NCBI RefSeq assembly: GCF_008271745.1
Contig: NZ_VKKZ01000019.1
Span: forward strand, 372,001 to 436,000
DNA: 64,000 nucleotides
Direction: 5' to 3'
Origin: Rufibacter glacialis
GTDB taxonomy: Bacteria > Bacteroidota > Bacteroidia > Cytophagales > Hymenobacteraceae
In this document: one piece after another, positions 36,481 to 44,957 of the stretch
Position numbering within the stretch: position 1 is the stretch's first letter
Layout of the letters: each line of letters starts with the position of its first letter
Notes under the pieces: generated by a model
What the model was told of the DNA's origin: nothing
The model's database searches: none
The model's input: the letters and a program-made list of their open reading frames with translations, nothing else
Program-made: the position numbers and the translations under genes

Positions 36481-36517
36481 CAGTAGCACCGGCCCCATCT
36501 GGGCAAGAAAGCGATTT

Positions 36518-37159
36518 TTACAGAGAAGCCAGCACGTACGTCAGCACAAACGCCGGGTGCACCTCATAGTGCACGTCGTAATTTTGGTCAAATGACTCGG
36601 TGCAGATGCGGCCGGTAAAGGTGCCCGACGGTTGCCGTTCAAAGTCTTGCAGCCGCAGATTCTCTTGGAAGTCCAGCTTGCGATGGCGGTACACTTTGTA
36701 GAGCGTTTCCTTAGCGCTCCAGTACAGGTGGGCTTTCTCGGGGTCTTCTGCGACGGCGGCCAATTCTTCCTCGGTCAGGAAGCGGGGGGCCAGCCGGGGG
36801 GCTTTGGTTCCCAGTATTTCAATATCTATGCCAACTCTGTGCGAGCCCGAAACCAGCGCCCCCACCCACGGCCCCGAATGCGTGAGCGAAACCTCCCAGC
36901 CCTCCACCGAGCAAGCCGGTTCGCCGGTTGGCTGGGTGTGCAGCGACAGGGGCGGGGCGCCCAGCTGGTCTAGCAGGGTATAGGCCAGCACACGCGCCGC
37001 CAGCCATTCTCTGGTGCGGCTTAATGCTTTGAACGCCGGTATCTCATGGCCGGGCCGGCGGGAAAGCAACTGTTCGCGTAGCGCCTCCTCGGGCTCTTCT
37101 ACCTGCCAAAGTCCAAGAAGCGAAATGGAAGACAGGGGCTTGGGTGGAAGGAGCGGCAT
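36518..37159 (-). CDS. 4'-phosphopantetheinyl transferase superfamily protein
   Basis: A 213-residue Sfp-type enzyme. The Mg2+/CoA motif is VGIDIEILG at about 110-118 and the second motif YWSAKETLYKVYRH at about 147-160, with an ALTHSG-like segment (VSLTHSGPWVGAL) between the N-terminal and C-terminal halves. It transfers phosphopantetheine from CoA to acyl or peptidyl carrier proteins. No carrier-protein or synthase gene is in the window, so its client is unknown. Divergent from the WD40 gene; a possible -7 element TATTTTTG is at 37216-37209. Confidence 0.9.
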   Translation of the reverse strand: MPLLPPKPLSSISLLGLWQVEEPEEALREQLLSRRPGHEIPAFKALSRTREWLAARVLAYTLLDQLGAPPLSLHTQPTGEPACSVEGWEVSLTHSGPWVGALVSGSHRVGIDIEILGTKAPRLAPRFLTEEELAAVAEDPEKAHLYWSAKETLYKVYRHRKLDFQENLRLQDFERQPSGTFTGRICTESFDQNYDVHYEVHPAFVLTYVLASL

Positions 37160-37183
37160 AGGTACAAACGGAAGAAACGGTTA

Positions 37184-37214
37184 TTGGGCTGTTTTTGGTA
37201 AATTTAGGCAAAAA
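37184..37214. repeat. Dispersed intergenic palindrome copy in a divergent promoter region
   Basis: TGGGCTGTTTTTGG then TAAATTTAGGCAAAA. It contains a TAAATTTA promoter-like octamer at 37199-37206 and overlaps the minus-strand TATTTTTG at 37209-37216. Confidence 0.55.
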
Positions 37215-37241
37215 TAGCTTCCCTTACTTTTCCCCTTTGCC

Positions 37242-38171
37242 ATGGCCAGCCCGTTTCAGGTTCAGAAAATCACCACCCTCACCGGGCACCGCGACTGCGT
37301 GTACACGTTGGAACGGGCTCCCGAGCCCCAGAAATTCTTCTCGGCCGGGGCCGATGGCATGGTGGCGCTCTGGGACCTGACCCAGCCCGAAAACGGGGAA
37401 CTGGTGGCCAAGGTCAGCTCCAGCGTGTACGCCCTCAAATACATCCCGGAACGCAACTGGCTCCTGATCGGGCACAACCACAACAGCTTGGAGGTGCTGG
37501 ACCTGGCGGCGAAAACCATGGTGAAAACCATTCCGCTGCCGCCCGCCGCCATTTTTGACATCCAGTATGACTGGCCAAGCCAGCGTGCTTTCCTGGCCCT
37601 GGGCAACGGTTCTTTGGCAGTGGTAGACCTGGAAAAGCTGGTGGTGCTCAAGGTGCTGCCGTTCTCTGAGAAGAGCGTACGGTGCCTGGCCCTGCACCCT
37701 TCAGGGGCTGAGTTGGCCCTGGGCTTGAGCGACCACCGGATTTTAATTCTGGACCGGGAGACGCTGGCGGTAAGGCAGACGTTAGAAGGACATACCGGCT
37801 CAGTGTTCACCATGGCATATACTCCAGACGGACAATACCTGCTCAGCGGCAGCCGTGACGCCCACCTGCGGGTGTGGGAAACAGGCCAACAGTACCGGGA
37901 GCACCGCAGCATCATCGCGCATCTGTTCACGTTGAACCACCTCGCGTTCAGCCCCAACGGGCGGCTGTTTGCCACCTGTAGCATGGACAAATCTGTGAAG
38001 GTGTGGGATGCCCAGACGTTCAAATTATTGAAAGTGATAGACAAAGCCCGCCACGCCGGCCATGGTACCTCTGTCAACAAATTGTTTTGGTCGGCTCATT
38101 TGAATCAGTTAGTTTCGTGTAGTGATGACCGCAGCATTGCGGTTTGGGCGTTAACCTTGAAGGAAGTATGA
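37242..38171 (+). CDS. WD40-repeat beta-propeller protein
   Basis: A 309-residue cytoplasmic protein with about six to seven WD40 blades. Clear units are TLTGHRDCVYTLE, GADGMVALWDL, TLEGHTGSVFTMAYTPDG, SGSRDAHLRVWE, CSMDKSVKVWDAQTF and CSDDRSIAVWAL. No enzymatic domain is attached. Its last codons overlap the next gene (ATGA at 38168-38171), so it is translationally coupled to the DivIVA-like gene and probably acts with it as a protein-interaction scaffold. Confidence 0.9.
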   Translation: MASPFQVQKITTLTGHRDCVYTLERAPEPQKFFSAGADGMVALWDLTQPENGELVAKVSSSVYALKYIPERNWLLIGHNHNSLEVLDLAAKTMVKTIPLPPAAIFDIQYDWPSQRAFLALGNGSLAVVDLEKLVVLKVLPFSEKSVRCLALHPSGAELALGLSDHRILILDRETLAVRQTLEGHTGSVFTMAYTPDGQYLLSGSRDAHLRVWETGQQYREHRSIIAHLFTLNHLAFSPNGRLFATCSMDKSVKVWDAQTFKLLKVIDKARHAGHGTSVNKLFWSAHLNQLVSCSDDRSIAVWALTLKEV

Positions 38172-39205
38172 AGATTACACCATTAGAAATCAGACAGAAA
38201 ACGTTTGAGAAAGCGTTTAGGGGCCTGGACAAAGAGGAGGTGCAGGCGTTTCTGCTCACGCTCTCCCAGCAATGGGAAAAACTGCAGGACGAGAACAAAG
38301 ACCTGCGCCTGAAGTTGGAAGTGGCCGGCCGCGAAGTCCAGAAACTACGCGAGGTGGAATCTTCTCTTTACAAAACCCTCAAGACCGCCGAGGACACCAG
38401 TACCAGCATTGTAGAGCAGGCCTCCAAAGCCGCTGACCTGCAGGTGCGCGAGGCCCAGCTCAAAGCCGACCAGGTGCTGGAGGCTGCCCGCCAGAAGGCC
38501 CGCAGCGTACTGGAAAGCGCCTACCTGCAGGCTGACAAAACGGTGGCAGAAATGCACGCCGAGGTAAAGAACCTGGAGCAGGACTACCTGCGCCTGGAAG
38601 ATTACCTGGAGAACATGGTGCGCGACCTGCAGAACCTTGCCTCTGACGCCCTAGACAAGGTAGAGAAAACCAGGTCAAAACCTAAAGCCTCGCTTGCCAG
38701 TATCTTACAAAGAGCCGCCCAAATCAAAGCGCAGCGGCCCGATGACGAAAACGATACTGCCATGAACACATTCACCTCAGCACCCATAGCCCCGGCCACT
38801 CCGGTTTCCAAACCGGCCAACGTACCGGCCTCTGCCTTCACTGACCAGCCGCAGGACGGCGGATACGAAATAGGCGGTGGCGGAAGCCGCGAATCCATTC
38901 CGGCTACGCCCGGCACTATTCCGGCCACGCCCATGCACAACCCTACGCCAGATGTGCACCCGCGCACCCCTGAGATTGTGCCCCCCAGACCATCAGTGCC
39001 TAACACGCCTACCCCGGCCCCGGAGATTGAAGAGCCTAGGCCAGATACCGTTCCTTCGCCCAGCCCTAGCCCCATAGAGGAGCCAGAGCCAGAGCGGGAA
39101 AGCCCGGTGCCTACCACCCCAGAGGTGCAGCCGCCCATGACTACCCAGGCCAAACCGGCCCCGGCGGTAGCCAGCAGCCGCGGTTCTTTCTTTGACGAGA
39201 TCTAG
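38168..39205 (+). CDS. DivIVA-domain coiled-coil protein
   Basis: From the ATG at 38168, 345 residues. The N-terminus ITPLEIRQKTFEKAFRGLD is the DivIVA/GpsB lipid-binding motif, followed by a coiled coil to about residue 170. The second half is a proline/threonine-rich low-complexity tail (IPATPGTIPATP, TPTPAPEIEEPRPDT) ending SSRGSFFDEI. In Firmicutes and Actinobacteria DivIVA marks curved membranes; the role in Bacteroidota is unclear. It overlaps the WD40 gene by 4 nt and precedes folB by 11 nt, so the three are one operon. A TTG 24 nt upstream is rejected as start. Confidence 0.88.
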   Translation: MKITPLEIRQKTFEKAFRGLDKEEVQAFLLTLSQQWEKLQDENKDLRLKLEVAGREVQKLREVESSLYKTLKTAEDTSTSIVEQASKAADLQVREAQLKADQVLEAARQKARSVLESAYLQADKTVAEMHAEVKNLEQDYLRLEDYLENMVRDLQNLASDALDKVEKTRSKPKASLASILQRAAQIKAQRPDDENDTAMNTFTSAPIAPATPVSKPANVPASAFTDQPQDGGYEIGGGGSRESIPATPGTIPATPMHNPTPDVHPRTPEIVPPRPSVPNTPTPAPEIEEPRPDTVPSPSPSPIEEPEPERESPVPTTPEVQPPMTTQAKPAPAVASSRGSFFDEI

Positions 39206-39216
39206 TTCAGACGTTT

Positions 39217-39576
39217 ATGGGCCAGATTGCGCTGGAAGGCATGGAGTTCTTTGCCTTCCACGGGTTCTATGACGAAGAGCAGAAGATAGGCAACAAGTAC
39301 GGGGTAGACCTCTACATCCAGACGGATTTGCACGCCGCCGCTGCTTCAGACAACCTGGACGAGACCGTGAATTACGAAAGGCTCTACAAACTGGTGCTGC
39401 ACGAGATGAGCCTTCCGGCCCGCCTCTTAGAGCACCTGGGCCACCGCATCATGGAAGCCATCATGCAGGAATTCCCGTTTGTGCAGCAGGTCAAAGTAAG
39501 CGTTTCCAAGTTCAACCCGCCCTTGGGAGGCATCTGCCACCGGGCCAAGGTAACGCTGGAAAAGAACCGGAAGTAG
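39217..39576 (+). CDS. folB: Dihydroneopterin aldolase
   Basis: A 119-residue enzyme of folate synthesis that cleaves 7,8-dihydroneopterin to 6-hydroxymethyl-dihydropterin and glycolaldehyde. Family blocks: IALEGMEFFAFHGFYDEEQK at the start, DNLDETVNYERLYKLV in the middle with the active-site Glu/Tyr region, and LLEHLGHRIM, then VSVSKFNPPLGG at the end. The octameric single-domain form fits the length. Third gene of the WD40-DivIVA-folB operon, ending at a terminator at 39645-39680. Confidence 0.95.
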   Translation: MGQIALEGMEFFAFHGFYDEEQKIGNKYGVDLYIQTDLHAAAASDNLDETVNYERLYKLVLHEMSLPARLLEHLGHRIMEAIMQEFPFVQQVKVSVSKFNPPLGGICHRAKVTLEKNRK

Positions 39577-39590
39577 ATAGATAGAAGCCT

Positions 39591-39628
39591 TGGTTTTACC
39601 TCTTATTTTCAGAAATCAGAGGTAAAAC
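39591..39628. repeat. Dispersed intergenic palindrome copy
   Basis: GGTTTTACCTCTTATTTTC then AGAAATCAGAGGTAAAAC; well paired, 15 nt after the folB stop. Confidence 0.7.
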
Positions 39629-39644
39629 AAATCAGAATAAAAGT

Positions 39645-39680
39645 AAAAGCCTCACCGGTTGAAAGACGGGTGAGGCTTTT
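39645..39680 (+). terminator. Terminator of the WD40-DivIVA-folB operon
   Basis: AAAAGCCTCACC / GGTGAGGCTTTT with a 12-nt loop. Confidence 0.85.
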
Positions 39681-39732
39681 CTGTTTCTGAAGCCTCTAAA
39701 CCTGCCAATCTCGCTCTTTGCTCAAAATAGAG

Positions 39733-40020
39733 TATGCATTCCGTCCCCCTTGGAAGGGGGGAGGGGGATGACCAGGGCAGTAGAAGAACCATCTACAGAT
39801 CATAGGCGAAGGAGAAAAATGATTCTCAGGCACAGTTGGTCAGAAGAATCATCATTCCTCCACTTCTTATTAGCCATCAATGGCCTGGATTTACTTCCAC
39901 TCGTGTTAGAGAGTCACGGCGTATAACCGAGCCATAGAAGATAAAAAATGATTCTCTGGAATGGCATGATCTGCAGGAAAATCATCCCCCTCCCCCCTTC
40001 AAAGGGGGACGGAATGCGTG
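39733..40020. repeat. Nested inverted repeat of about 290 bp
   Basis: Outer arms ATGCATTCCGTCCCCCTT (39733-) and AAAGGGGGACGGAATGCGT (to 40020) with CCCTCC-rich extensions. A second layer pairs AAAAATGATTCTC near 39820 with AAAATCATCCCC near 39980 only partly. The centre (39884-39940) is a degenerate zeta module (GGATTTACTTCC ... GAGCCATAG). Most of the 908-bp gap 39577-40484 is made of this element and a palindrome copy at 40121-40165 (AATTGGTTTCAGGGC with GCCCTGAAATCAATT). The part 40200-40484 shows no gene I can support. Confidence 0.75.
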
Positions 40021-40484
40021 GTAAGGGTTAGATAATTGATAGCCAATAGCTCCTATTAGGCAAAGGCTTTCCCCGTTTCGCTTCGCGTTAGCCTTATAGA
40101 GAAGAAGGAAGGAAAAGGGAATTGGTTTCAGGGCTGTTTCTGCGAAAGCGGCCCTGAAATCAATTCCTTTGTGAATGATCAGAAGCATCTAGGCCTTCAG
40201 AAGTTTCTATTTAAGGACCTTTAGCATGGAATTGTCCATCACCATCTACGGCTCCGGCAAACGTGTGCATATCAACGGGTTTTCTCTACCGGAGGGCAGA
40301 GGATGCTACATTTTGGATAGAGCAATTTAAGATGGAGATGTTGCTACCAGCGGCGTAAGAATTCCTGTAGTTAATTCACGTCCTCTACAGTGCAGGCTAG
40401 AACTTGAGTGGGACAGAAAAGCGCAGGTGAACGCACCAGGTTTTGCTTCTCTTTTCAGAAAACAGGTCTGTTTCCCGTTGCCCG

Positions 40485-42992
40485 CTAATCATCCCGGCCC
40501 CAACGTCCTTTTTCTCGGTCTTTTTCTCGTTCCTTCTCTCTTTCCCTTCTTTTCTCAATCTCCTTCTCCAGGTCCTTTTGCCAATCTTTCTCCCTATCCC
40601 TGTCCTTATCTTTTTTGCCTTTCCGTTTGAAGAGGTCTTTGAATTTACGGCCTCCTTTTCTGAAAAAGTCTTCAATGCCACCATTGTCCACCTGTTCCAC
40701 CGGGGCTTCTATAAAGGGCGGTTGAAACGGCGGGCAGTTCAGGTATCCTTGCAGGTGCGCGGGCAACGGGGCGAAACGGCTGTAAGCATACCGGCGGAAG
40801 TCGCGGTCTTTGCTGAGGCGCTGGAAAAAGCCGCCCCAGATGGGAAGCGCGGTGTTGGAGCCGCCACCTTTTTCCAGGTCCCGGAAACGGATGCGGCGAT
40901 CCTCACCGCCTACCCAGGCCCCGGCCACCAGATCTGGGGTGTAGCCCACAAACCAGCCATCTGCCTGTGATTGGGTGGTGCCCGTCTTGCCCGCAATGTC
41001 CATGGCCAGATGGAATTCATTGCGAAGGCGGCGGCCGGTACCCTCATTTATCACGCTTTCCAGCATGGGGCGCAGCAGAGCCGTGGTTTGGCTGGATATC
41101 ACATGGTTGCCTTGTCCGTTGCGGTTGGTCTGGTCCAGCAGCACCCGACCCTGGCGGTCTACAATGCGCAGGAGGTAGCGGGGCTTGATCTGGTAGCCAC
41201 CGTTCGCCAGCGCCGCGTAGGCCCCCACCATCTCCAGCAGGCTGGCATCAGCGGTGCCCAGGGCCAGGGAAGGGGTGGAAGGGAGTTCACCGGTCATGCC
41301 CAGACTGTGGGCTAATTGCACCACCTTCGGGATGCCCGCCTGCAAGGCCACATTCACTGACACGGTGTTCACCGAATGGGTGAGCGCGCCCAGCATGGAA
41401 TAAGACCCGCCGTACTCGTCGTTCGCGTTTCGCGGCGACCAGTTCTCGTATTCGGGGAAGACGCGGCGGTCATTGGGGAAGTACGAGCAGGGGGCAATGC
41501 CTTGTTCCATGGCGGCGGCATACACAATGGGTTTGAAGGTAGAACCTACCTGCCGGCGCGAGCGCACGTGGTCATATTGGAAGTAATTATGGTTGATGCC
41601 GCCCACCCAGGCTCGTACATAGCCGCTGGTAGGTTCCATGGCCACAAACCCGGCGTTCAGGTAGCGCAGGTAGTGCCTGATGGAATCCATGGGGCTCATG
41701 GTGCGGGCAACCTCGCCGCGCCACCGGAACACCTGCATCTTGCGGGGGGTGTTGAAGGCCTCGTCTATCTCTTTGTCTGACATGCCGGCGGCTTTGTGGC
41801 GCCGGTACCGGAGCGACCGTTCCTTAGCAGCCTTCAGGATCTGCGGCTGGCCCGACCACGGCGCTTTGTTGCCCCAGTGCTTGTCAAAGTCTACCTGCAG
41901 GGCTTTCATGCGCTGCCGCAAGGCCAGTTCCGCGTGGCGCTGCAGTTTGCTGTCAAGGGTGGTGTAGATCTTGAGGCCGTCATTGTACAGGTTGTAAGGT
42001 TCGCCTTCCGTGTCTTTCTGTTGGGCGGCCCATTTACCCAGTTCCTCGCGCAGGTGTTCCCTAAAGTAAGGGGCCAGCCCACTGTGGTGCGAGTAGGGGT
42101 TGTAGCGGAGGTTGAGGGGCTTTTTTTGGAGGGCGTCTTTCTGTTCTGGGGTGAGGTAGCCGTACTTGGCCATCTGGGCCAGCACCACGTTCCGGCGTAG
42201 CAGAGAGCGTTCTGGGTACAATTTGGGGTGGTAGGAAGTGGTGCCCTTCAGTAAGCCAATGAGCACAGCCGCTTCCTCGGTCTTGAGCGAGTCAGCAGAG
42301 GTGTTGAAGAAACGCCGCGCCGCTGATTCAATGCCGTACACGTTGCCGCCCATGGGCACGGTGTTCAGGTACAGCTGTAAAATCTCTTCTTTGGTGTAAA
42401 TGGCCTCAAAACGCCGGGCCAAAATCACCTCGCGCAGCTTGTTCACGGGCATAGAAAGAAAGCCCAGGTTCTTGCGGGGAAACAGGTTCTTGGCCAGCTG
42501 CTGGCTTAGGGTGCTGCCCCCGCCGGAGCCTTCTTCCTGCAAAAGCAAGCTTTTGAAGAAGACGCGGGCCACGCTTCGGTAATCTACCCCGCCGTGCTCA
42601 TAGAAGCGGGCATCTTCCGTAGCAATCAAGGCCTGAATGGCCGAAGGCGCAATGTCCTTATACGCCACGTTGGTGCGGTCCTGGATGAAGTAGCGGCCAA
42701 TGAGCACGCTGTCGGCGGTGTAGACTTCAGAAGGCATGTCGTTTTGCACGGCTTTCAGCTGCCGTTTGGTGGGCAACCAACCAAACAACCCAAAGTAGAC
42801 CGCCAGGTAAAACACGAACAACACCAGGAACACTGCTGCTACGGCTTTGCCTATCACCCTTCCCCAGCCCCGCCGGTCCAAGGCTTTCCAGTAGCGCAAC
42901 GAAAGTTTTTGCCCATGCCTGGCCAGCCAGCGCCGACGGCGGGTGTTGATCCAATCTGAGAAGCTTCCAAAGTAAGAGTTGAAAAAGGGCAT
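40485..42992 (-). CDS. Bifunctional penicillin-binding protein 1A
   Basis: An 835-residue class A PBP. A short cytoplasmic N-terminus and one membrane helix (about 47-70) precede the GT51 glycosyltransferase domain (catalytic Glu126 in ATEDARFYEH, GGSTLSQQLAKNL at 158-170). The transpeptidase domain has Ser484-x-x-Lys487 (VGSTFKP), SVN at 540-542 and KTGT at 669-672. It polymerises and crosslinks peptidoglycan in the periplasm. The last 50 or so residues are an odd, extremely charged tail built of K/R/E/D (DREKDWQKDLEKEIEKRRER). Monocistronic; the catalytic residues are intact. Confidence 0.96.
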   Translation of the reverse strand: MPFFNSYFGSFSDWINTRRRRWLARHGQKLSLRYWKALDRRGWGRVIGKAVAAVFLVLFVFYLAVYFGLFGWLPTKRQLKAVQNDMPSEVYTADSVLIGRYFIQDRTNVAYKDIAPSAIQALIATEDARFYEHGGVDYRSVARVFFKSLLLQEEGSGGGSTLSQQLAKNLFPRKNLGFLSMPVNKLREVILARRFEAIYTKEEILQLYLNTVPMGGNVYGIESAARRFFNTSADSLKTEEAAVLIGLLKGTTSYHPKLYPERSLLRRNVVLAQMAKYGYLTPEQKDALQKKPLNLRYNPYSHHSGLAPYFREHLREELGKWAAQQKDTEGEPYNLYNDGLKIYTTLDSKLQRHAELALRQRMKALQVDFDKHWGNKAPWSGQPQILKAAKERSLRYRRHKAAGMSDKEIDEAFNTPRKMQVFRWRGEVARTMSPMDSIRHYLRYLNAGFVAMEPTSGYVRAWVGGINHNYFQYDHVRSRRQVGSTFKPIVYAAAMEQGIAPCSYFPNDRRVFPEYENWSPRNANDEYGGSYSMLGALTHSVNTVSVNVALQAGIPKVVQLAHSLGMTGELPSTPSLALGTADASLLEMVGAYAALANGGYQIKPRYLLRIVDRQGRVLLDQTNRNGQGNHVISSQTTALLRPMLESVINEGTGRRLRNEFHLAMDIAGKTGTTQSQADGWFVGYTPDLVAGAWVGGEDRRIRFRDLEKGGGSNTALPIWGGFFQRLSKDRDFRRYAYSRFAPLPAHLQGYLNCPPFQPPFIEAPVEQVDNGGIEDFFRKGGRKFKDLFKRKGKKDKDRDREKDWQKDLEKEIEKRREREKEREKDREKGRWGRDD

Positions 42993-43067
42993 GCGCTAAG
43001 AACGTATAAACCGAGGCAAAAGCTATGCTTACCCCAATGAAACCGGCAAGGTTACGCACTTTCCGGT

Positions 43068-43204
43068 CCGTTTTCCAAAAAAGCCCCCAAAACGGCACGA
43101 GGGGGCAAAAGAGTCCTGCGTATAGAGTCCTGAGTCAGTGTAACTTTGAGAAGATGTAGGTGGGGAGCTTTAGGCCTGCTTTTACCAAATCAGGGCAGAA
43201 AGGT
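43068..43204. repeat. Two dispersed palindrome copies upstream of the PBP1A gene
   Basis: First copy 43068-43095 (CCGTTTTCCAAAAAAGCCCC then CAAAACGG). Second copy 43171-43204 (TTAGGCCTGCTTTTACC then AAATCAGGGCAG). Between them lies an AGTCCTGNGTATAGAGTCC-like oligonucleotide tract. Confidence 0.55.
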
Positions 43205-43216
43205 TGGGGTGTAGAG

Positions 43217-43382
43217 AACCCAAGTTGAGACTTGAAACCACTTGCCGCTTTTCGCCGCAGTGGCGGCGAGGGTAGTCTGGAGACTACCCGGCATCTGGAG
43301 GCACAAGTCTGGAGACTCGCGCCAGAAAACGTTCTCGTTGGCAAGACTCACAACTCAGAACTCAAGACTCAGAACTCAAGAC
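43217..43382. repeat. Repeat block 3' of the DUF72 gene
   Basis: Degenerate alpha (AACCCAAGTTGAGACTTG), then two GTCTGGAGACT units (near 43276 and 43308) ending in CTCGCGCCAG, then tandem CTCAGAACTCAAGA units up to the DUF72 stop region. The CTGGCGCGAG motif recurs at 62963 and 63191. Confidence 0.6.
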
Positions 43383-44114
43383 TTCTTTTACCAATTCCTG
43401 CAATCTAAGTGCGTTCACAGGGGCGTGGCCGTTGATGTCGTTGTCAAAGTAGATATAGACGTCTTTTCCTGCCTGGGCCCAGTGGCGGCAATGAGACGCC
43501 CAGGTTTGGAGGGCGGCCTCAGAGTAACTGCCGTCGTATTTGCCTTCAGGGCCGTGCAGCCGGATGTAGACGAAATCGGCGGTGACTTCCAGGGGCGATT
43601 GGTGGCCCGCCAGGTCATAGATGCAGAAGGCGTGGTTTTCCTGCCGTAGCAGCTCATAGACCTGCGGGTGGTACCAGCTGGGGTCCCGGAACTCAAAGGT
43701 GTAGCGGTGGTAGGGCGGCAAGGCGGCAAGGAAATCCTGGAAGCGCCCCAGGTTCAGGCGCCAGGCAGGCGGCAGTTGAAACAGGATAGGACCCAGTTTC
43801 TCCTCCAGCGCCTGGGCGTTCCCCAGCAGCTGCCCCAAGCCCTGTTGCGGGTCTATGAGCTTCTTCATGTGCGTGATGTACCGGCTAGCTTTCACCGCGA
43901 ACAAGAAATCCTGGGGCACACTCTCCCGCCAGGCGGCAAAGGTCTGGGCCGTGGGAAGGCGATAAAACGAGTTGTTGATCTCTACGGTGCCGAAAAACCG
44001 CACGTAATAGTCGGTGAACTGCTTTGAGGTGACCCCCGGCGGGTAGAAGTTTCCCTTCCAGTGGTTGTAGTGCCACCCAGAGGTGCCTATGTGTATCCTT
44101 CCTTTTTCCTGCAT
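43362..44114 (-). CDS. DUF72 family protein
   Basis: From the ATG at 44114, 250 residues; the frame extends to 44150, but MQEKGRIHIGTSGWHYNHWK is the typical family start. Other DUF72 blocks: WKGNFYPPGV, FGTVEINNSFYRLP, FLFAVKASRYITHMKKL, FELPP-like ILFQLPPAWR, and the C-terminal IYFDNDINGHAPVNALRL. The fold is a TIM barrel; no reaction is established to my knowledge. Cytoplasmic, monocistronic. Confidence 0.93.
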   Translation of the reverse strand: MQEKGRIHIGTSGWHYNHWKGNFYPPGVTSKQFTDYYVRFFGTVEINNSFYRLPTAQTFAAWRESVPQDFLFAVKASRYITHMKKLIDPQQGLGQLLGNAQALEEKLGPILFQLPPAWRLNLGRFQDFLAALPPYHRYTFEFRDPSWYHPQVYELLRQENHAFCIYDLAGHQSPLEVTADFVYIRLHGPEGKYDGSYSEAALQTWASHCRHWAQAGKDVYIYFDNDINGHAPVNALRLQELVKEVLSSES

Positions 44115-44167
44115 AGCCCTTCTTATACGGAAAGGTGCGCCCAGGTTCATATCGGGAACGTTTTGGA

Positions 44168-44198
44168 TGCCTTTTCAGGAAACCGCCCTTTAAACGGC
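44168..44198. repeat. Dispersed intergenic palindrome copy
   Basis: GCCTTTTCAGGAAACCGCCC then TTTAAACGGC; ends one base before the stop of the 44200 gene. Confidence 0.6.
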
Positions 44199-44199
44199 T

Positions 44200-44571
44200 T
44201 TACTTGTTGAGGAAGAAGTAAAAGAACCAACCGCCGCCCGCGTACAGCAGCACATCAAAGAAGTCACCGGTATAGCGGGGCATAAAAAGAGGAAGGATTA
44301 CCTCAAAGACGAGCGCCACATACAGCACGGCAAACCCAATCTGGTACTTTGAAAGCCTGACCCGGGCCCCGAAGAAGAACCGCATCAGGAACAAGGCCAC
44401 GGTAAGGATAATGGGCAGGCAGAGCAGGTCATCCAGATAGAACCGTACCCACGCGGGCCGGGGAATTTGGTTCCACACCAGCACTCTGTGCGCCAGGTAC
44501 AAGACCAGCAGACACCAGAAAAGCGGGGTGAAGGTACGCCAGATCAACCGGCCAAAAGCGCGATGAGCCAT
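44200..44571 (-). CDS. Small four-helix membrane protein, unknown
   Basis: A 123-residue protein with four hydrophobic segments (TPLFWCLLVLYLAHRVL, LLCLPIILTVALFLMRFFF, IGFAVLYVALVFEVILPLF, FFDVLLYAGGGWFFYFFL). Conserved-looking polar residues sit between helices (YLDDLLCLP, PRYTGDFFDV). I do not recognise a family with confidence. It overlaps the upstream zinc-ribbon gene by 28 nt, so the two are co-translated. Expression should be set by the TetR regulator through the 44903-44964 operators. Confidence 0.75.
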   Translation of the reverse strand: MAHRAFGRLIWRTFTPLFWCLLVLYLAHRVLVWNQIPRPAWVRFYLDDLLCLPIILTVALFLMRFFFGARVRLSKYQIGFAVLYVALVFEVILPLFMPRYTGDFFDVLLYAGGGWFFYFFLNK

Positions 44572-44840
44572 AACAGGAAGGACATGATGCCTACAAAGGC
44601 CAATTGAAAGCCTAGCCCAATCCCTTTCCAGAGCTTGGTAAAGGCAGAATCATCTGGGTTGATCTGAATCAGGTCAATAGTGAACCGCTTCTTTTCTTCC
44701 TCTATCCGTTCTTCCTGGGCTTGCTGGCGTTCCAGGGCGGTGGGGTCCAGGAACTGGCCGCAGTTCTCGCAAAGGTCGGTGATTTGCCGGTTCCAGGCCG
44801 ACCAATGGCCGCAGTGAGGGCATTTCTTGCTGGCTTTCAT
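44544..44840 (-). CDS. Zinc-ribbon protein with C-terminal membrane helix
   Basis: A 98-residue protein. A four-cysteine zinc ribbon at the N-terminus (CPHCGHWSAWNR and LCENCGQF) is followed by a Glu/Gln/Arg-rich coil (ERQQAQEERIEEEKKRF) and one hydrophobic helix (LGFQLAFVGIMSFLLWLIAL). The function is unknown. First gene of a two-gene operon with the four-helix protein, divergent from the TetR gene; its -7 element TATCTTTG lies between the two operators. This suggests direct control by the TetR repressor. Confidence 0.8.
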   Translation of the reverse strand: MKASKKCPHCGHWSAWNRQITDLCENCGQFLDPTALERQQAQEERIEEEKKRFTIDLIQINPDDSAFTKLWKGIGLGFQLAFVGIMSFLLWLIALLAG

Positions 44841-44902
44841 GTCTGGTTTGTTTAACGTGGCTTCCAGGGTTGCCGTGGTGGGAGCCTATGGTAAAATATA
44901 CT

Positions 44903-44920
44903 TTAGCTCAATGGAGCTAA
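44903..44920. promoter_or_regulatory. TetR operator, distal copy
   Basis: Perfect palindrome TTAGCTCAATGGAGCTAA. It overlaps the start site region of the minus-strand operon. Confidence 0.75.
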
Positions 44921-44922
44921 GG

Positions 44923-44957
44923 CAAAGATATAGAATTTTTCTTACTTTAGCTCCAAA
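44923..44957 (-). promoter_or_regulatory. Promoter of the zinc-ribbon/membrane operon
   Basis: On the minus strand, TTTG (44957-44954, inside the loop of the proximal operator), a 23-nt spacer, and TATCTTTG (44930-44923). Both operators therefore touch this promoter. Confidence 0.65.

Noticed and set aside
40226-40330. 34-residue frame beginning MELSITIYGSGK
   Set aside because: Short, no recognisable family, no promoter or good ribosome site; could be a remnant, but it cannot be supported.
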